Assembly: GCA_013076295.1 (NCBI GenBank)
Contig: RQOL01000139.1
Coordinates: 744,001-808,000, forward strand
From: Sanderia malayensis
Taxonomy: Eukaryota > Cnidaria > Scyphozoa > Semaeostomeae > Pelagiidae
DNA length: 64,000 nucleotides
Reading direction: 5' to 3'
Both the position numbers and the translations under genes were made by a program. The stretch's first letter is position 1, and each line of letters opens with the position of its first letter. Of this stretch, positions 10,024 to 22,876 are shown one piece after another. The notes beneath the pieces are model-generated. The model did not search any database. It was given only the letters and a program-made list of their open reading frames with translations, and was not told where the DNA came from.

Positions 10024-11367
10024 AACCTACCACCCTATATTCCATTTTTCGATTACCCATTCTTTTTGTTTCTTCACAACCAAAATAGCCTACAAAATAA
10101 GATAGAGGATCTTATATGCAGGTTTTTACTGTTTGTAGATAGTTTTTAAATAGTTTTTAGTTTGTAGTTATGTTATTCGATAGTTTGTAGTTATGTACTT
10201 TTATAGTTTGTAGTTCTGTTGTTATCTAGCTTAGTGGCCTTGATCATGCATGAATTATTCATACCCAAAATAATTTACCTTTTTTGGCCTGCCAATCAAT
10301 CTCACAAATTTCCCATATTTGTGCATAATCAATGCTTTTTCCTGTTTAAATAGTTCTAGATTTAGTTCATTGTTGTATTCAGTTACATTCATATATTATT
10401 GTTCTAATCTTAAAACCCACATATTAATTAGACACTTAACACACAAAAAACCAAGTAGGGACATCCTTTCCTTTTTCTGTTCACCAATCAACACCTGCAA
10501 CAATAACATTATGTGGAACCATTAACCAAACAAACAGTTTCAATAATTCAGAATACTTCCCACGTTAGAGCAATGCCAATTCATTGCTTATATCAGGGTC
10601 AGCTAGCCCACCAAAACAAAGAAGCAGAGCAGATTTCAATTATTCCTATGCAACTGCTCTGAATTTGCCTTTTTTATTATTTCATACAACAACTAGAGTA
10701 ACAAACTTACCCATGCCTGCCATGTATGTTGACTATTTTTTATAAAAGGTTGCATGCTCTCTTCCAATATGTCGAAATTCTATAATTGACAGATAACAAT
10801 TAAAGTAAAACACACCATAACTCATTATAGTTTGCTTAATAGTGTTTGATTGAAAAGATTGACAAAGATCAAATAATATTATTACCATATGATCTTATTC
10901 CTCCGATTTGATCGGCTCTTTTCGTCGTCAACGCTGTCTACCGAGGCCGAGGCTTCTTTTCCTTTACAATATAATAATAATAATTTCGCAAATAAAATTC
11001 TGGCACATGAGAGATTGTTACAATGTTTCCTTTGTTTCATTTGTCTTTGTTCTTTTCCTTTGTCTTCTTCTTGCAGGGACAGACGAGACGTGCACACGTG
11101 CCTGCCCCATAGTGTTAACGAGGCTTACACTCCAGACGCTATCGGCCACTTTTTATCAACTTGATGCATCGAAACCCTGTGATCTCCATCAACTTGCCCA
11201 ATTGAACGATAATATATTGTTGAAAAAGTACCATTATTGTTAAACCAACCGTAAATATTCAGTAAAATGAACATAACATAATATTTAAAAGTTTATAATG
11301 TTTCTTATCTTACCTCCTATCTCTTTGAGCCCAACCAGTCTGTCACGTGCTAATATTCTCCTTCCCA
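10024..11367 (+). repeat. 1.4-kb direct repeat, right copy
   Basis: This is the second copy of 5732-7123. It begins inside the MITE-like element, keeping only that element's right end (to about 10131), and is fused to the tail of the nuclease-like gene. The fusion point shows that the duplicated unit included the MITE's right part, so the MITE came first. Confidence 0.85.
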
Positions 11368-12509
11368 CCTTTAAAAGTCAGAAGGACGAAGGGGAAATCC
11401 CTTTCCACGAGAATTTTCCCTCCTTTTTCATCACGTGACGCGTATAAACCAATCACGCAGGAGATGTAGTACAATAGAAATCCCGCCTCCACAATTATGG
11501 ATTTTGTCTATTTTTTACCGGCCAAATTTTCTAAAGGCTATAATTATAGTTAATCTTATTGTTATATTTATCGCTGAGTAAGTACCTACTTTCAACGTGT
11601 TTTAATAACTACAAGCTAGCCCGATTATTTATTACTACTTCGTCTCATATGTCAAAAATTATTGTTTTTCCTGGTATGCTTTTAATTACAAACACAGGTC
11701 ACATTACGTTTCTGCAGGTATCATTTCTTTATCAAATATTTTACGTTTACAACTATTGTGATTTCTCTTTTGTTTCTACCCATAGATTTGAAAGACACAA
11801 GGCTCGGTAAGAAATTTATTATTTGTCAACCGTTTTCCTTGCTCACTGATATATTTAACTCTTTAATTGTTTGTTTTTCTTATGAATAAAGGCCCAGCTA
11901 AATCTATTTTCAAATAACGGACACTTCTCTTTCACAAACTCATTTCGACAAAATAAACTTATATTTTTGATTTTTTATTTCTCTCTTTCCAAATGAGCCT
12001 CTGTACAACAAACTATTTCCTTAATTCAGTGTTTCCTTCATGGATAGTAAGTATATTAACAACAATTTCTCAAGTCGTGTTTCAACAAATTAGTAAAAAC
12101 TGCTGCACTCAATTCAACCGGTCCATTTTTATTTACTTAGGTATTCTGAGCTTTGCCCATTATTCATTTCCTTTTACTACTTATATTTTAATTATGAATT
12201 TACTCTATTCCATTTTAGTGACTGTTTATCTAACAGAAACGACCACAGTTTAAACGTAAGTATATTCATTTAACATAAATTAGATTAAATAGCAATACTT
12301 TTCCATTTACTTCTTTACCAATTTCAACTTATCATTATGGAACCCTTGAAATGTATTATATTTACTTCTTTGTGTTTCAGCTTTACATAAGGCTATAATT
12401 ATTACCATTGTTGTTGCTATTAGGACCATTGTCAACAAGCAATAACATTTACAATAATTTGGCCTAATTGTATACATCATACTTCATATTTCTCTTTCAT
12501 ACGTGCACC
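11368..12509 (+). promoter_or_regulatory. Probable promoter and leader introns of the Helitron replicase gene
   Basis: No long open frame is present. A GC-richer block at 11388-11480 has TCACGTGACGCGTATAAA, combining an E-box-like palindrome with a TATA-like stretch. Downstream are several possible splice sites (for example GGTATC after CTGCAG near 11718 and AGTAAGT near 12048), consistent with untranslated leader exons before ATG 12510. This is inference from composition and position. Confidence 0.3.
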
Positions 12510-13268
12510 ATGCCGCGCAAGGCCAAGAGAAGTATAACAGGCACCAGGCGTAGAAATTAAGTGCGGGAGAATATGCAGCATCACAGACAGATCAATCAGC
12601 AGCTTCAACCTCAACAGACGGGAAATGCGGATAACCCACTTGCAGCAGTCAACGATCCTCAACAAATGCAGCTCGAAAACCGTCAGCTAGAAGCCCCTGA
12701 ATATCAGCCATTTCCAGCACAGTATCCCCTTCCACAGATACACCCGATGGAGATGGACATGGAACCAGAGCTTCCCATTCAGAACCAAGAGCTTCAAGCA
12801 GCAGAACAGCCTGCAGACATCGAGATGCAGGACGCAGTTCCAGTACCTGATGAAAATCAGATACCAGAACCAGTTGAAGATCAGCAAATGCAAATTGACA
12901 ACCCTGTCCCCGAGAACAATGAAGCTGAAAACCTCATCCCCTTCTCCCCATTACCACACCACTTGAATAAAATGACCAGAACATGCATTCATTGTGGTGC
13001 AAAGTACTTCAAAGAAGAACAAAACACAAAAAACAATACAACAAATGTTGTATGGGAGGTTTAATTGCTCTGGATTAAATTGAACCACCTCCAGTAAGTG
13101 TCATGCATTTATATACTGGTGATACTGCCGAATCAAAATATTTCTTTAAGCACTTCCGCCAATGCAACTCATTAATGGCCATGGCATCATGGAAGGCTAA
13201 TATTGTACGTCATGCTAGAGCTGGACCACCAGTTATCACAATTCATGGAAAGGCATATCACATGACAG
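12510..13268 (+). pseudogene. Helitron replicase N-terminal exon (zinc finger region), broken
   Basis: ATG 12510 starts a basic peptide MPRKAKRSITGTRRRN that hits TAA at 12558-12560. The same frame then continues through a Gln/Pro-rich linker to the zinc-finger motif CIHCGAKYFKEEQ typical of Helitron replicases. A one-base shift near 13035 is needed to continue into KCCMGGLIALD, and another stop (TAA, about 13074) follows before the conserved LYTGDTAESKYFFKHFRQ block. The exon ends at 13268 with donor GTAATT. The intron 13269-13377 then joins in frame to the Rep exon. Two stops and one frameshift indicate that this copy cannot make a full replicase unless the breaks are bypassed. Confidence 0.8.
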
Positions 13269-13377
13269 GTAATTGATACAATATGACTCCGGTTATTATC
13301 AATATAACTTATTATTCATTTATGCTGGCTACAGTTGAATTTCTATTTACCTAACTTATGCTTTACATCATTAACAG

Positions 13378-15998
13378 GTGTAACAGAAACAGACAGATCC
13401 AGAAAATATGCAGAACTATACATCATGGATACGCAACAAGCATTGCAGGAACGGCAAAACACTGCAGGAGAACAGCGTCTTGATTTGGACATTGTTGCAC
13501 TTCTCCAGAATGAATTAATGGCAGTCAATCGATTTGCACAACATTTTCGAAGCATGGGTGAAATATTGGAGGAACAGCGGCAGCAAGCTATTGCAAACGA
13601 TCAGCCTGTTCCGACATTCAAAATGATCATAACAGGTCGCCCACAACAAGATCGCAGATACGATAATCCAACTGCCAGAGAAATTGCAGCTATATATACT
13701 GTGCAAAATGGAGGTGCACCAAATCCTGACGACAGAGAACTGCAAGTTCAAACACGACGCGGAGATCTCATGAAGATTTACGCAACCAGTCCAAGTGCCG
13801 ATCCTCTCACGTATCCATTGATGTTCTTTCATGGTGACAGAGGATACAGTTTGGACCTTCAACGATTGCCTACTGCACATGTAGCGGGTGAACACCACAA
13901 CAATCGTAACCGTCGTACCAGACTAACCCTCGCCGAATACTATTTATACAGAATCCAGGTCAGGGATGCATTCTCAACCATCCACATTGCATCACTTCTA
14001 TTTCAACAGTATCTGGTAGATGCATACACGAAGATAGAAGGCAATAAACTCCACTGGATTATGAATAATCAACGTCAGCTTCGTGTTGACACATATCGTG
14101 GCCTGATGGATCATCTCCACAGAAGAGCTGAAATCAAAAACCAGATGGCCAGGGCTAACAATCCGAATCAGCCCATCCATATCGATGTTGGCCGTGTTAT
14201 CATTCTACCGTCATCCTTTCCAGGCAGCCAAAGAAATATGTATCAACACTTTCAAGATGCAATGACAATCGTAAGGAAGTATGGCAAGCCAGACATCTTC
14301 CTTACAATGACTGCCAATCCTAAATGGAAGGAGATAGAAGAAAACATTTATCCATATCAGATGGCCAATGATCGACCAGACATTGTCACAAGAGTATTTC
14401 AACTCAAACTCAAAGAACTACTCAAAGACATACTAGACAAGCACATTCTTGGACATGTCACAGCACATGTGTATGTCATAGAATTTCAGAAGAGAGGACT
14501 ACCACACGCACACATGATCCTGTTTCTTTCACAAGCTGATAAACCGAGAACACCACAACAGGTAATATTTACATACTCGGATATAAAGATTGTAATAACT
14601 CTTACTCATATACATAATTATATCTATAACATCAAATGTAGAGTATGTCATGATGGACATGTGCTACAAGCTATTCTGTACGTGATCTCAATAATTGTAG
14701 CTAATTATCATGTTCGTTGTCAGGTGGATCAACTCATATCAGCAGAGATACCGGATCCACAGGATGCAAGATACCACAAGTTGGTCCTAAAACACATGAC
14801 ACATGGACCCTGTGGTGTTTTAAATCCTCATTGCGTGTGCATGGAAAATAACAAATGCAAAAAGCACTTTCCGAAAGAACAAGTTGCTGAAACTCAAATC
14901 AATGTCAACGGCTATCCTCTCTATAGACGACGCTGTCTTCATCCAGTCAATGTGAATAATCGCATTTTGGATGATACCTGGGTAGTGCCACACAACAGAC
15001 ACCTACTCATCAAATATCAGTGTCATATCAACGTGGAAATATGCAGTACAGTTAAAAGTGTCAAGTACATTTTCAAATATATCCACAAAGGACATGATAT
15101 GGCACATGTTGAAATTCTTGAAGAAAATCAACAGCAAGTACCTCAAGATATTGAACACGACGAGGTGCGCCAATACATCAACGCAAGATATATTGGACCA
15201 CATGAAGCTGTCTATCGGCTTATGCAGTTCCCCATGCACGACAAAAGCCACATAGTTAAACGGCTTTCTGTTCATCTACCATTTGAGCAACAAGTCATCT
15301 TTCATGACAATGATGACGAACAAAGGCTCAACAACATTGGTGATAGAACAACACTTACAGCATGGTTTGAACTCAACCAGCAAGATCCAGCTGCACGTCA
15401 GTACCTCTACCATGAGATACCACAGCACTATGTCTTCCAGGAGCGTTCAAAAACATGGACAGCCAGACAACGTAGAACAATGCCAATCATTGGTAGAGTA
15501 ACTCAAGTGCAGCCTAGACCTTGCGAGCAAAAATTCGCCCTCAGACTTTTGCTGTTGCATAAACGAGGAGCTACGTCATTTGAAGACCTTCGAACGGTAG
15601 AAGGTAATCTATGTGACTCCTTTAAAGATGCAGCATTAGCTTTAGGGCTTTTAGAAGATGATGTCGAAATCACACGCTGTTTACACGACGCAGTCATCTT
15701 TAATATGCCACCACAACTCAGACAGTTGTTTGCCACATTGCTACTCTTTCAAACGCCTTCAGACATAAGAACACTCTTCGACACCTTCAAAGAAGCGATG
15801 AGTGAAGATTTTGTCAGACGTGATCAACTCAACAATCCAGACATAACCTTTCAAGACAGACACATGTATCAATGTCTACTTGATATTGACAACAATTTGA
15901 AGGTCCATGGTTTGTCAATCACCAACTACGACCACCTTCCTCAGCTACCGGCTGACTTTGTCATTCCAGAACAAGGTGATTTACAGCTTAACATGATG
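13378..15998 (+). CDS. Helitron replicase, HUH Rep endonuclease part
   Basis: The frame is open from the acceptor at 13377 to the donor at 15999. It contains the Helitron-like N domain (LYIMDTQQAL), the block FLTMTANPKW, the metal-binding HUH motif in RGLPHAHMILFL, and the Tyr motif region VKYIFKYIHKGHD, which would supply the nicking tyrosines. A 162-base segment (14562-14723, GTAATA to GTTGTCAG) interrupts conserved sequence without stops and in frame, and is best read as an intron. The family protein nicks and joins single strands at the element ends during rolling-circle transposition. This part is intact, in contrast to the broken N-terminal exon. It belongs to the same gene as the helicase exons downstream. 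Confidence 0.9.
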
Positions 15999-16071
15999 GT
16001 ATTAACTGTAATTACTTAGCCCATATATGCTTCTATTGATACAAAATGAACTATTGTTTATGTTTTCAGAG

Positions 16072-17662
16072 GAGGATCACATGGATGTTGAAAACGAAAG
16101 AGAGCAAGGAGAACAAATGCGCGCTGCATTGAATCCAGAACAACAATTGGTATACACAGCCATTATTCAAGCAATTGAGGCGCAATCACAACATAACTGT
16201 CACTTTCTCGATGGACCAGCTGGCACGGGGAAAACATTTCTCTACAACACGTTGGTTCGCAACCTCAATGTATCTGGACACAAAGTTCAGTGTATGGCTT
16301 GGTCAGGAATTGCAGCAACACTGCTTATCAATGGCAGAACATCGCATTCACAATTCCAAATTCTAATACCATTGAAGCTGGAATCAACATGCAATGTCAA
16401 AAGACAGAGCCGAAGAGCACAAGTGTTGCGTGAAACAACCCTGTTTATATGGGATGAAGCTTCAATGATACCAGCATTGGCATTACAAGCAGTTGACAGA
16501 CTGCTTCGGGATATCACAAGAGTTGACAAGCCATTTGGTGGCAAATTCATGTTACTTGGTGGCGATTTTAGACAAGTTCTACCGGTTGTTCCCAAGGCAG
16601 GAAGAGAGCAAATCGTATCAGAGAGTCTTAAATCATATCAAATCAGTGATTTGTGGGCACAGTTTCAACAACATCGCCTGCACACAAACATGAGAGCTGT
16701 TCAAGATCAATCGTACAGAGAATTCTCAGAATGGCTCCTAAGACTCGGCAACAAACAAGAACCACATGATGCACTTGACAATATCACTTTGCCACATCAA
16801 ATATGCACATTTTCGCGAGAGGAAATGCTCAACTTCATATATCCTGAGCCTAATACACCACAGTCCCACCTCATGCTGGATCCGGTAACCATGTCAGAAC
16901 GTTGTTGTCTTACCCCAAAGAATGACTTCTCACATCAAATCAATGACATCATTCTGGAAAGACTGCAAACCCCTGAAAGAACATACTACAGCACAGACAG
17001 TGTGATAACAGAGGATCCAGATGAAGAGGCGGCATATCCAATTGAGTTTATCAACAATCTAACTCCTAATGGATTGCCGTTACACCGACTTAGACTCAAG
17101 GTATAATCTTCCTATGTAATAATTACATATACATGAAATGAAGTCCACACTAATAGCACTTTTTTAAGCCTGATTATCCTTCATTATCATCACAGTACTA
17201 TAATGCAATACACATTGTTATTTGCAACTCTCTTTGTTTAAGGCTGGTGCAACAATCATTCTTCTGAGGAATCTAAATCCAAAGAAAGGTCTTTGCAATG
17301 GCACAAGACTTATTGTACGCCATCTCCGACGTAATGTGATCACAGCAGAGATCATCACGAGGGAACACAGAGGCCAGCAGGTCATGATTCCCAGAATAAC
17401 ATTGTCAACACAAGACACTGAGATGCCATTCAACATCAAGCGACGGCAATTTCCAGTCAGACTAGCATACTGCCTTACTATCAACAAGGCACAGGGACAG
17501 TCTCTGAGGTATGTTGGTTTGTATTTACCTGAGCCCGTGTTCACACATGGTCAGTTATATGTGGCCATGTCAAGAGCAACATCATATGATGGGCTTAAAG
17601 TATTCCTCCCAGAGGAAACACACATGAAGACAAAAAATATTGTCTTCCAAGAAGTCCTGTAA
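16072..17662 (+). CDS. Helitron replicase, Pif1-like helicase part
   Basis: Two exons, 16072-17100 and 17243-17662, are separated by a 142-base GT-AG intron. The acceptor before 16072 (TTTTCAGAG) restores the frame from the Rep exon. Helicase motifs are clear: Walker A DGPAGTGKTFLYNT, Walker B LFIWDEASM, motif III LLGGDFRQVLPV, then after the intron motif V/VI LTINKAQGQSL and YVAMSRATSYDGL. The stop is TAA at 17660-17662. The enzyme unwinds the donor strand during transposition. All core helicase motifs are present, so this part looks functional at sequence level. Confidence 0.9.
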
Positions 17663-20280
17663 AGGTCTTCACTAACTTTTGAGCATAAATCGCGTTGCTC
17701 TCAAGGGCGTCTACCAAAACACACACACACAAATCACGAGGGCTCAGATTGTGGTTCTACCGGATCGGCTTTGTTGCACTTTATAGTGTGATGAACATTC
17801 ATTCCTGGTTTGCCACGCCACTCCAGTTATTAAGATCCACCAAGAACGATCCGGACACTTTCACAACACTCCAGTGTCCGGGGGTGTTTATCAACAACAA
17901 CACGATCTGGGTCCTGCGTAGCGCCTGTATCAAAAGAGATATGCTTTGCCATGCTCTCCGATATTGCCTATGGGAGTATGGCTTTCCTTTTCTCTGTGAA
18001 AACTGCAATCTCTCCATTAACCATAGTTGTTTTTGACAAGAAATTGCATATAACATTAAGATTATCACTCTCTTATCCCAACAACTAATGATAATTAATG
18101 TACTTATTAAACTTAACTCTTGAATATGTAGTATTACATATTCCAAATTAAAATTGCAGTTTTCATGAACACCAAGGAAACCTCGAACAAAGGTTACCCC
18201 TTGAAGTTGGTGTTCGAGCTTTAAACTAATGTAACCGGCAATCTTCTTTTTTTACTATGACCAAAATTAATGGTGAGAATGCACGAAGCATCAAGAGAAC
18301 AGACATCCGTGTCGTTGCTTTGTGCCATGCGAGTGTGAATTTGATATTGAACAATTCTGTCAACGTCGCCGAACACTCCACATGATGAATGAAGACATTA
18401 GTACAATCTACAGACGGCACCAATTATCTCTCATTCATTAGTATTTTTGTACTAATGTATCATATATAACAAAATTGCAGGATTAATCTACTCTCTGTTA
18501 GTATCTAATAAGCTTCATCAATGTTCATTTTTAATAAGATGCATTTCTGTAGTTTATTTTGACCAATAATAGCAGTTTATATGACATTGAAACGAGGCCA
18601 TTCTATTTTTTTTGAAAAAGACTTTGGCCTCATTTCCATCAATGGCACCGCTAACTTTTGAAATGCCCCATTATGAAACATGAATTTGATTCAAGAAACA
18701 GCTTAACTTTGGCATCACCAAAATTTAACAAGAGGACAACTTAAAGTTCGAAAACTATCTCCAGATTTACAGAGAACATTTTCAATGTGTCTTACAGGTA
18801 AGTGAATACATTTACATCTTATATTTAACTATTTGCAATTCAATCACCAGCTAAATTTTGGTTAGGCCATCCACTGTTTGCCCCGACACGACACGACAGT
18901 TTCTTCGGTTAGGCCATGCAAACCTCAACAATTGTTTTACATCTTCACCTTTTCGCTGATTCAAAAATAAATTTCTGGTGCCCTGACTATATGTGCCTAC
19001 AAGTGCAAGCTTGCACTCAAAATAATTCTTCCAGTATTTGCCACTTTATGGATTCCTTTTTGTGTTCATTGCCTCCTCTATGTGTTACATACATCAACAT
19101 CTTCTTTAAACTAAAGTTTTCCCAATATTAATGATAAATGACCTAAAAATCATCTTCAAAGGTTTTTCCTGTTTAGTTTCATTGTTGTATGTCAAAGAAA
19201 CTAATATAATGATGTGTACAGTAATAATTGTATTGAGCTCTAGGAGAACTAACCTGGATGTTACATACACACACTGTCAGGTCATCTAATTAATATTTCA
19301 TGCATTACATGAACACTTAACAATTGACATTTACCAACCTCTTACTGCACAAGTGCAGAAAGCCAATGAAAATATAATGCAACAACATGAAAGTTTGTTT
19401 CCACTAATTGATAAACAATCTCTATCTACCTCTTTCTATTAGTACATTAAGTTATGTAGGAAAACATAAAGATAATTTTCACAGATTTTGCATTTCAAAT
19501 ATGTTTTTCAAATAATCCACAAAGGGAATCAATGAATGCGGCTTCACAACTATCATATTGTTCTATTGTCTTTTATTATTTGGCACATATATATGGTCAT
19601 TTAGTTTTGTTTTTAATTGTCTCTTTTTTCCCATATGATACTTAGTGAAACAGATGCTGAAATGATGAACCAAAGCTGTCAATTTCACTAATGTTTGCTA
19701 TTCACACCATGCTATTGTCAAATGGCTCAAACAAACATTCACTACAACATATATGAAAAGTCAATGGAATCCTTAACATACTGATGGAAAAAGAATTCTG
19801 CCTAGGTAAGTTTCAATCACATTTTAATTTCACTAGCCTTTTGTCACAGGCTATTGCCTCATAATAATTGACTGAAATGGGAAACTGCTAAAATGACAAT
19901 GTATTACCTACATCATTTTGATTCAAATGAAATACTTGCACAATATCAAACCTCATTGTTATGACATATGTATATTAGTCAAGTTAAATTGAACTTATGA
20001 CTTACATTAATTAGCTTTTCACTAACCTTTCACCAAAAGAATTGTGTTTTCAGAGGTGTATTGCCACTATATAATCCATTTTTACCTGTCCACCAATACG
20101 AGACTACTTTTCTCAAAACGAGGCTAATCTGCCAAACTCCATTCACACAACCCCAAAAGTGTGCTGTACTACTGGAAGCATAAGTGAAAGCAAATAGAAC
20201 ACACACATGCGTACCAACCAGTTAACTAATCTCAACAACATACTATCAGGCAAGCGCAGCAAACCAATCGATTGAATGGG
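17663..20280. other. Helitron 3' non-coding region, no gene recognised
   Basis: The 2.6 kb between the helicase stop and the 3' terminal module is AT-rich. Short open frames exist (17695-18036, 18916-19131) but have no recognisable motif and I leave them out. I see no RNA gene or clear internal repeat. Confidence 0.5.
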
Positions 20281-20383
20281 GCATGAGCGGTAGCGAATGC
20301 AGCGCGCGAAGCGCGCCAACCAGATTAAGCTTTTTTTACTTGACGGGCTGGGGCGAACGAGCGAAGCGAGTGATGACCCCTAG
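20281..20383 (+). repeat. Helitron 3' terminal module with subterminal hairpin
   Basis: It contains the hairpin GCGCGC-GAA-GCGCGC, the block CAACCAGATTAAGCTT, a CGAGCGAAGCGAG repeat, and ends GATGACCCCTAG before host T. Copies with the same architecture end at 48674 (CTAG), and in reverse orientation at 63262 (CAG) and 31765 (CCAG). In the known mechanism the 3' hairpin acts as a transposition terminator. Confidence 0.75.
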
Positions 20384-21305
20384 TTTCATACTAAAAGGCT
20401 TCACGTTTTCCAGAATTAAGCCATCAGAAGACCTCTCAGATGACGGAGCCAGTATCGCTGTTGGAGGAATGAAATAGTTTCCTAAAACTGATGAACTCAG
20501 GCTCAATATCTCAGACCTCTATTTTTCAAAGAAGAGGAGGGGAAAGAAGTCTGCCAAAGCAACTAACATCATTCCTCAAAAGCTTACTTGTCGCAATTGT
20601 GCATCTAAGGTTGCAGAAATTTTCGACATCACCGGAAAAATGGCTCCAATTGTGGCATCAATGAAGCTTGATCTCAATGAATTGACACTGCGGCAACTTC
20701 AGTGGGACGACATAATACCTGAGGAGTTACAAGCAAACTGGCTCAACAATTTCCAGATGATGAAGGAGCTTGGCGAAGTTTGGTTCATTTGAGCAATCAT
20801 CCCAGAAGGTGCAGCCAGCACTGACATTCAGATGTTGGATTTTGGCAGCGCAAGTAAATCCTTGGTTTGTGCATGCATCTATGCCCGCTTCCTTCGTAAA
20901 AATGGTGAATTCCCTTGTCACCTCATGTTCACAAGGACAAGAATAATACCAAAGGATCTATCCCTTCCAAGAGCAGAACTACTTGCCGCACTCATCAAAA
21001 CGCATACAGGTGAAGTAGTTCGAAGATCATTTGGCACATTAGACAAATCCTCCCTCCTCTTCACAGATAGCCAAATCGCTTTGCATTGGATATCTAACGA
21101 TGACAAGCCATTGAAGTTGTGGGTACGCAATCGTGTCGTGGAAATCAATCGAGACCAAGGAAAGCTGGTTCTACATTCAGACAAACAACATCATTGCAGA
21201 CCTCGGTACAAGAAGTGGGGCGACCATTGCAGAAGTCGACAAAGAATCTCAGTGGATAAATGGAATGGATTGGATGAAGCTACCAGAATGAATTGCCAGA
21301 GCTGA
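20384..21305 (+). pseudogene. pol: BEL/Pao RT C-terminus and RNase H
   Basis: From 20384 the frame gives the family block after the RT palm (ILKGFTFS, then KKRRGKK). TAG at 20475-20477 stands where the family has Trp, and a TGA near 20791 breaks the next block (QLQWDDIIP precedes it). The RNase H region follows with SLPRAELLAAL, FTDSQIALHWI and LWVRNRV, then a frameshift near 21290. The continuous homology across the Helitron shows that this is the same copy as 1-2470. Confidence 0.85.
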
Positions 21306-22830
21306 GCGATACTTCTACAAGAAAGGCACAATGGAAGCTCAGCATTTCTTGCCGAAATCTAAATACGAGAAGATATCCCAGCTCAAGAACAATGTTTTGA
21401 TGTACACCGGTAGAGAACTGCCAAACAAACAAGTTTCAGTTGTCAGGAGGTTTACAGATATGATGAAAGATTTGTCAGCAACCAGCTACTTTGTTCCTGT
21501 CCTAGACAATAACTCTCCAGTTGCATACAGCATCGCATCAGAAGTTCACTAGTGTGATCCATCGGTTCAACACTGTGGCATTGAAACAACAGTCCGATAC
21601 GTTTTGAAGAAATGCTTCATAATCAATGGAAAAAACCTCATCAAACAAATCAAGAGATCCTGCCACAGATGTTGATTCCTTGAGATGCGAATCGTTGAAA
21701 TGGCGATGGGACCTGTCTCAGCTTGCAATCTGACGATCACACCTGCTTTCTACTTTACACAACTAGATCTGTCAGGTCCGTACATGTCTTACTCACCTCA
21801 ACATAAAAGAACTACGATCAAGATATGGCTCATCGTGTTTTGCTGTTGTTCGACAAGTGGTATCAAGATCAAGACGATGGACGACTACTCCACGACAGCT
21901 TTTATTGAAGCAGTTACAAGATTTGCTGTTGATCACGGTTTCCCGAAACGACTAACATGTGACGAAGGCAGCCAACTCATCAAAGGCTGTAAAGAAATGA
22001 AAATCAACATACTAGACATCCAACAGAAGCTGCATCGAGGCCGAGTAGACTTTCAAGTGTGTCCTGTCCAAGGACACAATATGAATCTGTCAGGTCAGGT
22101 GGTTTTCTGGCTGAGTTCCTTTCCATCTTCACATTTTGCAGTGGACAATTTAACTTATTTTTATATGATTGAGCAAAATTCTATTGGCGATGCTCAGTAG
22201 TAGAGTTAAAGTTAAAGTTTAAAGTGAATGGAAAAGTAGAAGGAAAAATCAAGGAAATAAACAGCTCTATCGAGAAGACTCTCTACAACCAATGACTTTC
22301 ATTACTTCAATGGGAAACACTATCAGCAATCATTGCAAATCAGATCAACAATCTACCTTTGGCTATTGGAGATGTTTCTGGTGATTTCGAATGCCTCAAT
22401 CTCATCACCCCGAATCGTCTGCTACTTGGTAGAAACAACGACAGAGGCATTGATGGACTGATTTTGTGTGATAATCCAACCAAAATCATCAAAGATAACA
22501 AGAAAGCGTTCAACACCTGGTTCGATGTATGTCTCACAGTTCATGTTCCAAAGCTGATGAAGCAATCGAAATGGTACTCCAGTGATGAGATCAATGTTGG
22601 TGATGTTGTGTTGTTCATAAAACACAACTCGACAATTTAAAAAAAATACACCTATGGCATCGTAAAAGAACTCGAGTATGGAGAAGAGTTGTTGCCACGA
22701 AAGGCAAAAGTTCAGTATCGTAACAAAAATGAATCTGGTTTACATGAAACGTATCGTTCTGTACGTGGACTTAGCGTTATTCATCATGTACACAAATCTG
22801 ATTATTTGTATGAATTTGGCTCGATTGCCT
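21306..22830 (+). pseudogene. pol: BEL/Pao integrase, split by a small insertion
   Basis: After the frameshift, a zinc-binding stretch (about 21570-21680) precedes the catalytic core. The first Asp is in LDLSGPY (about 21765), the second in TCDEGSQLIKG (about 21960), and the Glu block KVEGKIKEI is at about 22235. The C-terminal domain follows to about 22830. Several stops (21550, 21680, 22640) and a 139-base insertion at 22086 break the frame. The family enzyme joins cDNA to target DNA; this copy is inactive. Confidence 0.85.
22086..22224. mobile_element. 139-bp insertion inside integrase with 4-bp direct repeat
   Basis: Integrase coding stops matching after TGAA (22082-22085) and resumes after TGAA (22225-22228). 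Dropping the insert and one TGAA restores the frame through the catalytic Glu block. No terminal inverted repeat is visible, so its class is unknown. Confidence 0.5.
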
Positions 22831-22876
22831 AAAGTATTGATTTGAACTCGAAACTATAATTTTCCTTTGGGGGGAG

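Larger units (their letters stand above)
2471..20383 (+). mobile_element. Helitron-type rolling-circle transposon (17.9 kb) with cargo genes
   Basis: The 5' end is TCTAATAT, starting with the TC expected of Helitrons. The 3' end is CTAG followed by a host T, matching the family rule CTRR. A GC-rich hairpin (GCGCGC-GAA-GCGCGC) lies about 70 bases upstream of the 3' end. Removing 2471-20383 joins the two BEL/Pao halves in frame with no target duplication, as expected for rolling-circle insertion. The element encodes a HUH Rep and Pif1-like helicase (12510-17662). Related non-autonomous copies with the same termini occur at 31765-32308 and, by 5' end only, at 35259. It is unusually long for an animal Helitron because it carries extra genes and duplications. 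The flanking base on the 5' side is G rather than the canonical A. Confidence 0.85.

Noticed and set aside
13515..15736. Several minus-strand frames opposite the Rep gene
   Set aside because: These are shadows of the strongly conserved plus-strand coding sequence.
17695..18036. 113-aa open frame after the helicase
   Set aside because: No start context or recognised motif, and a similar open frame lies on the opposite strand.
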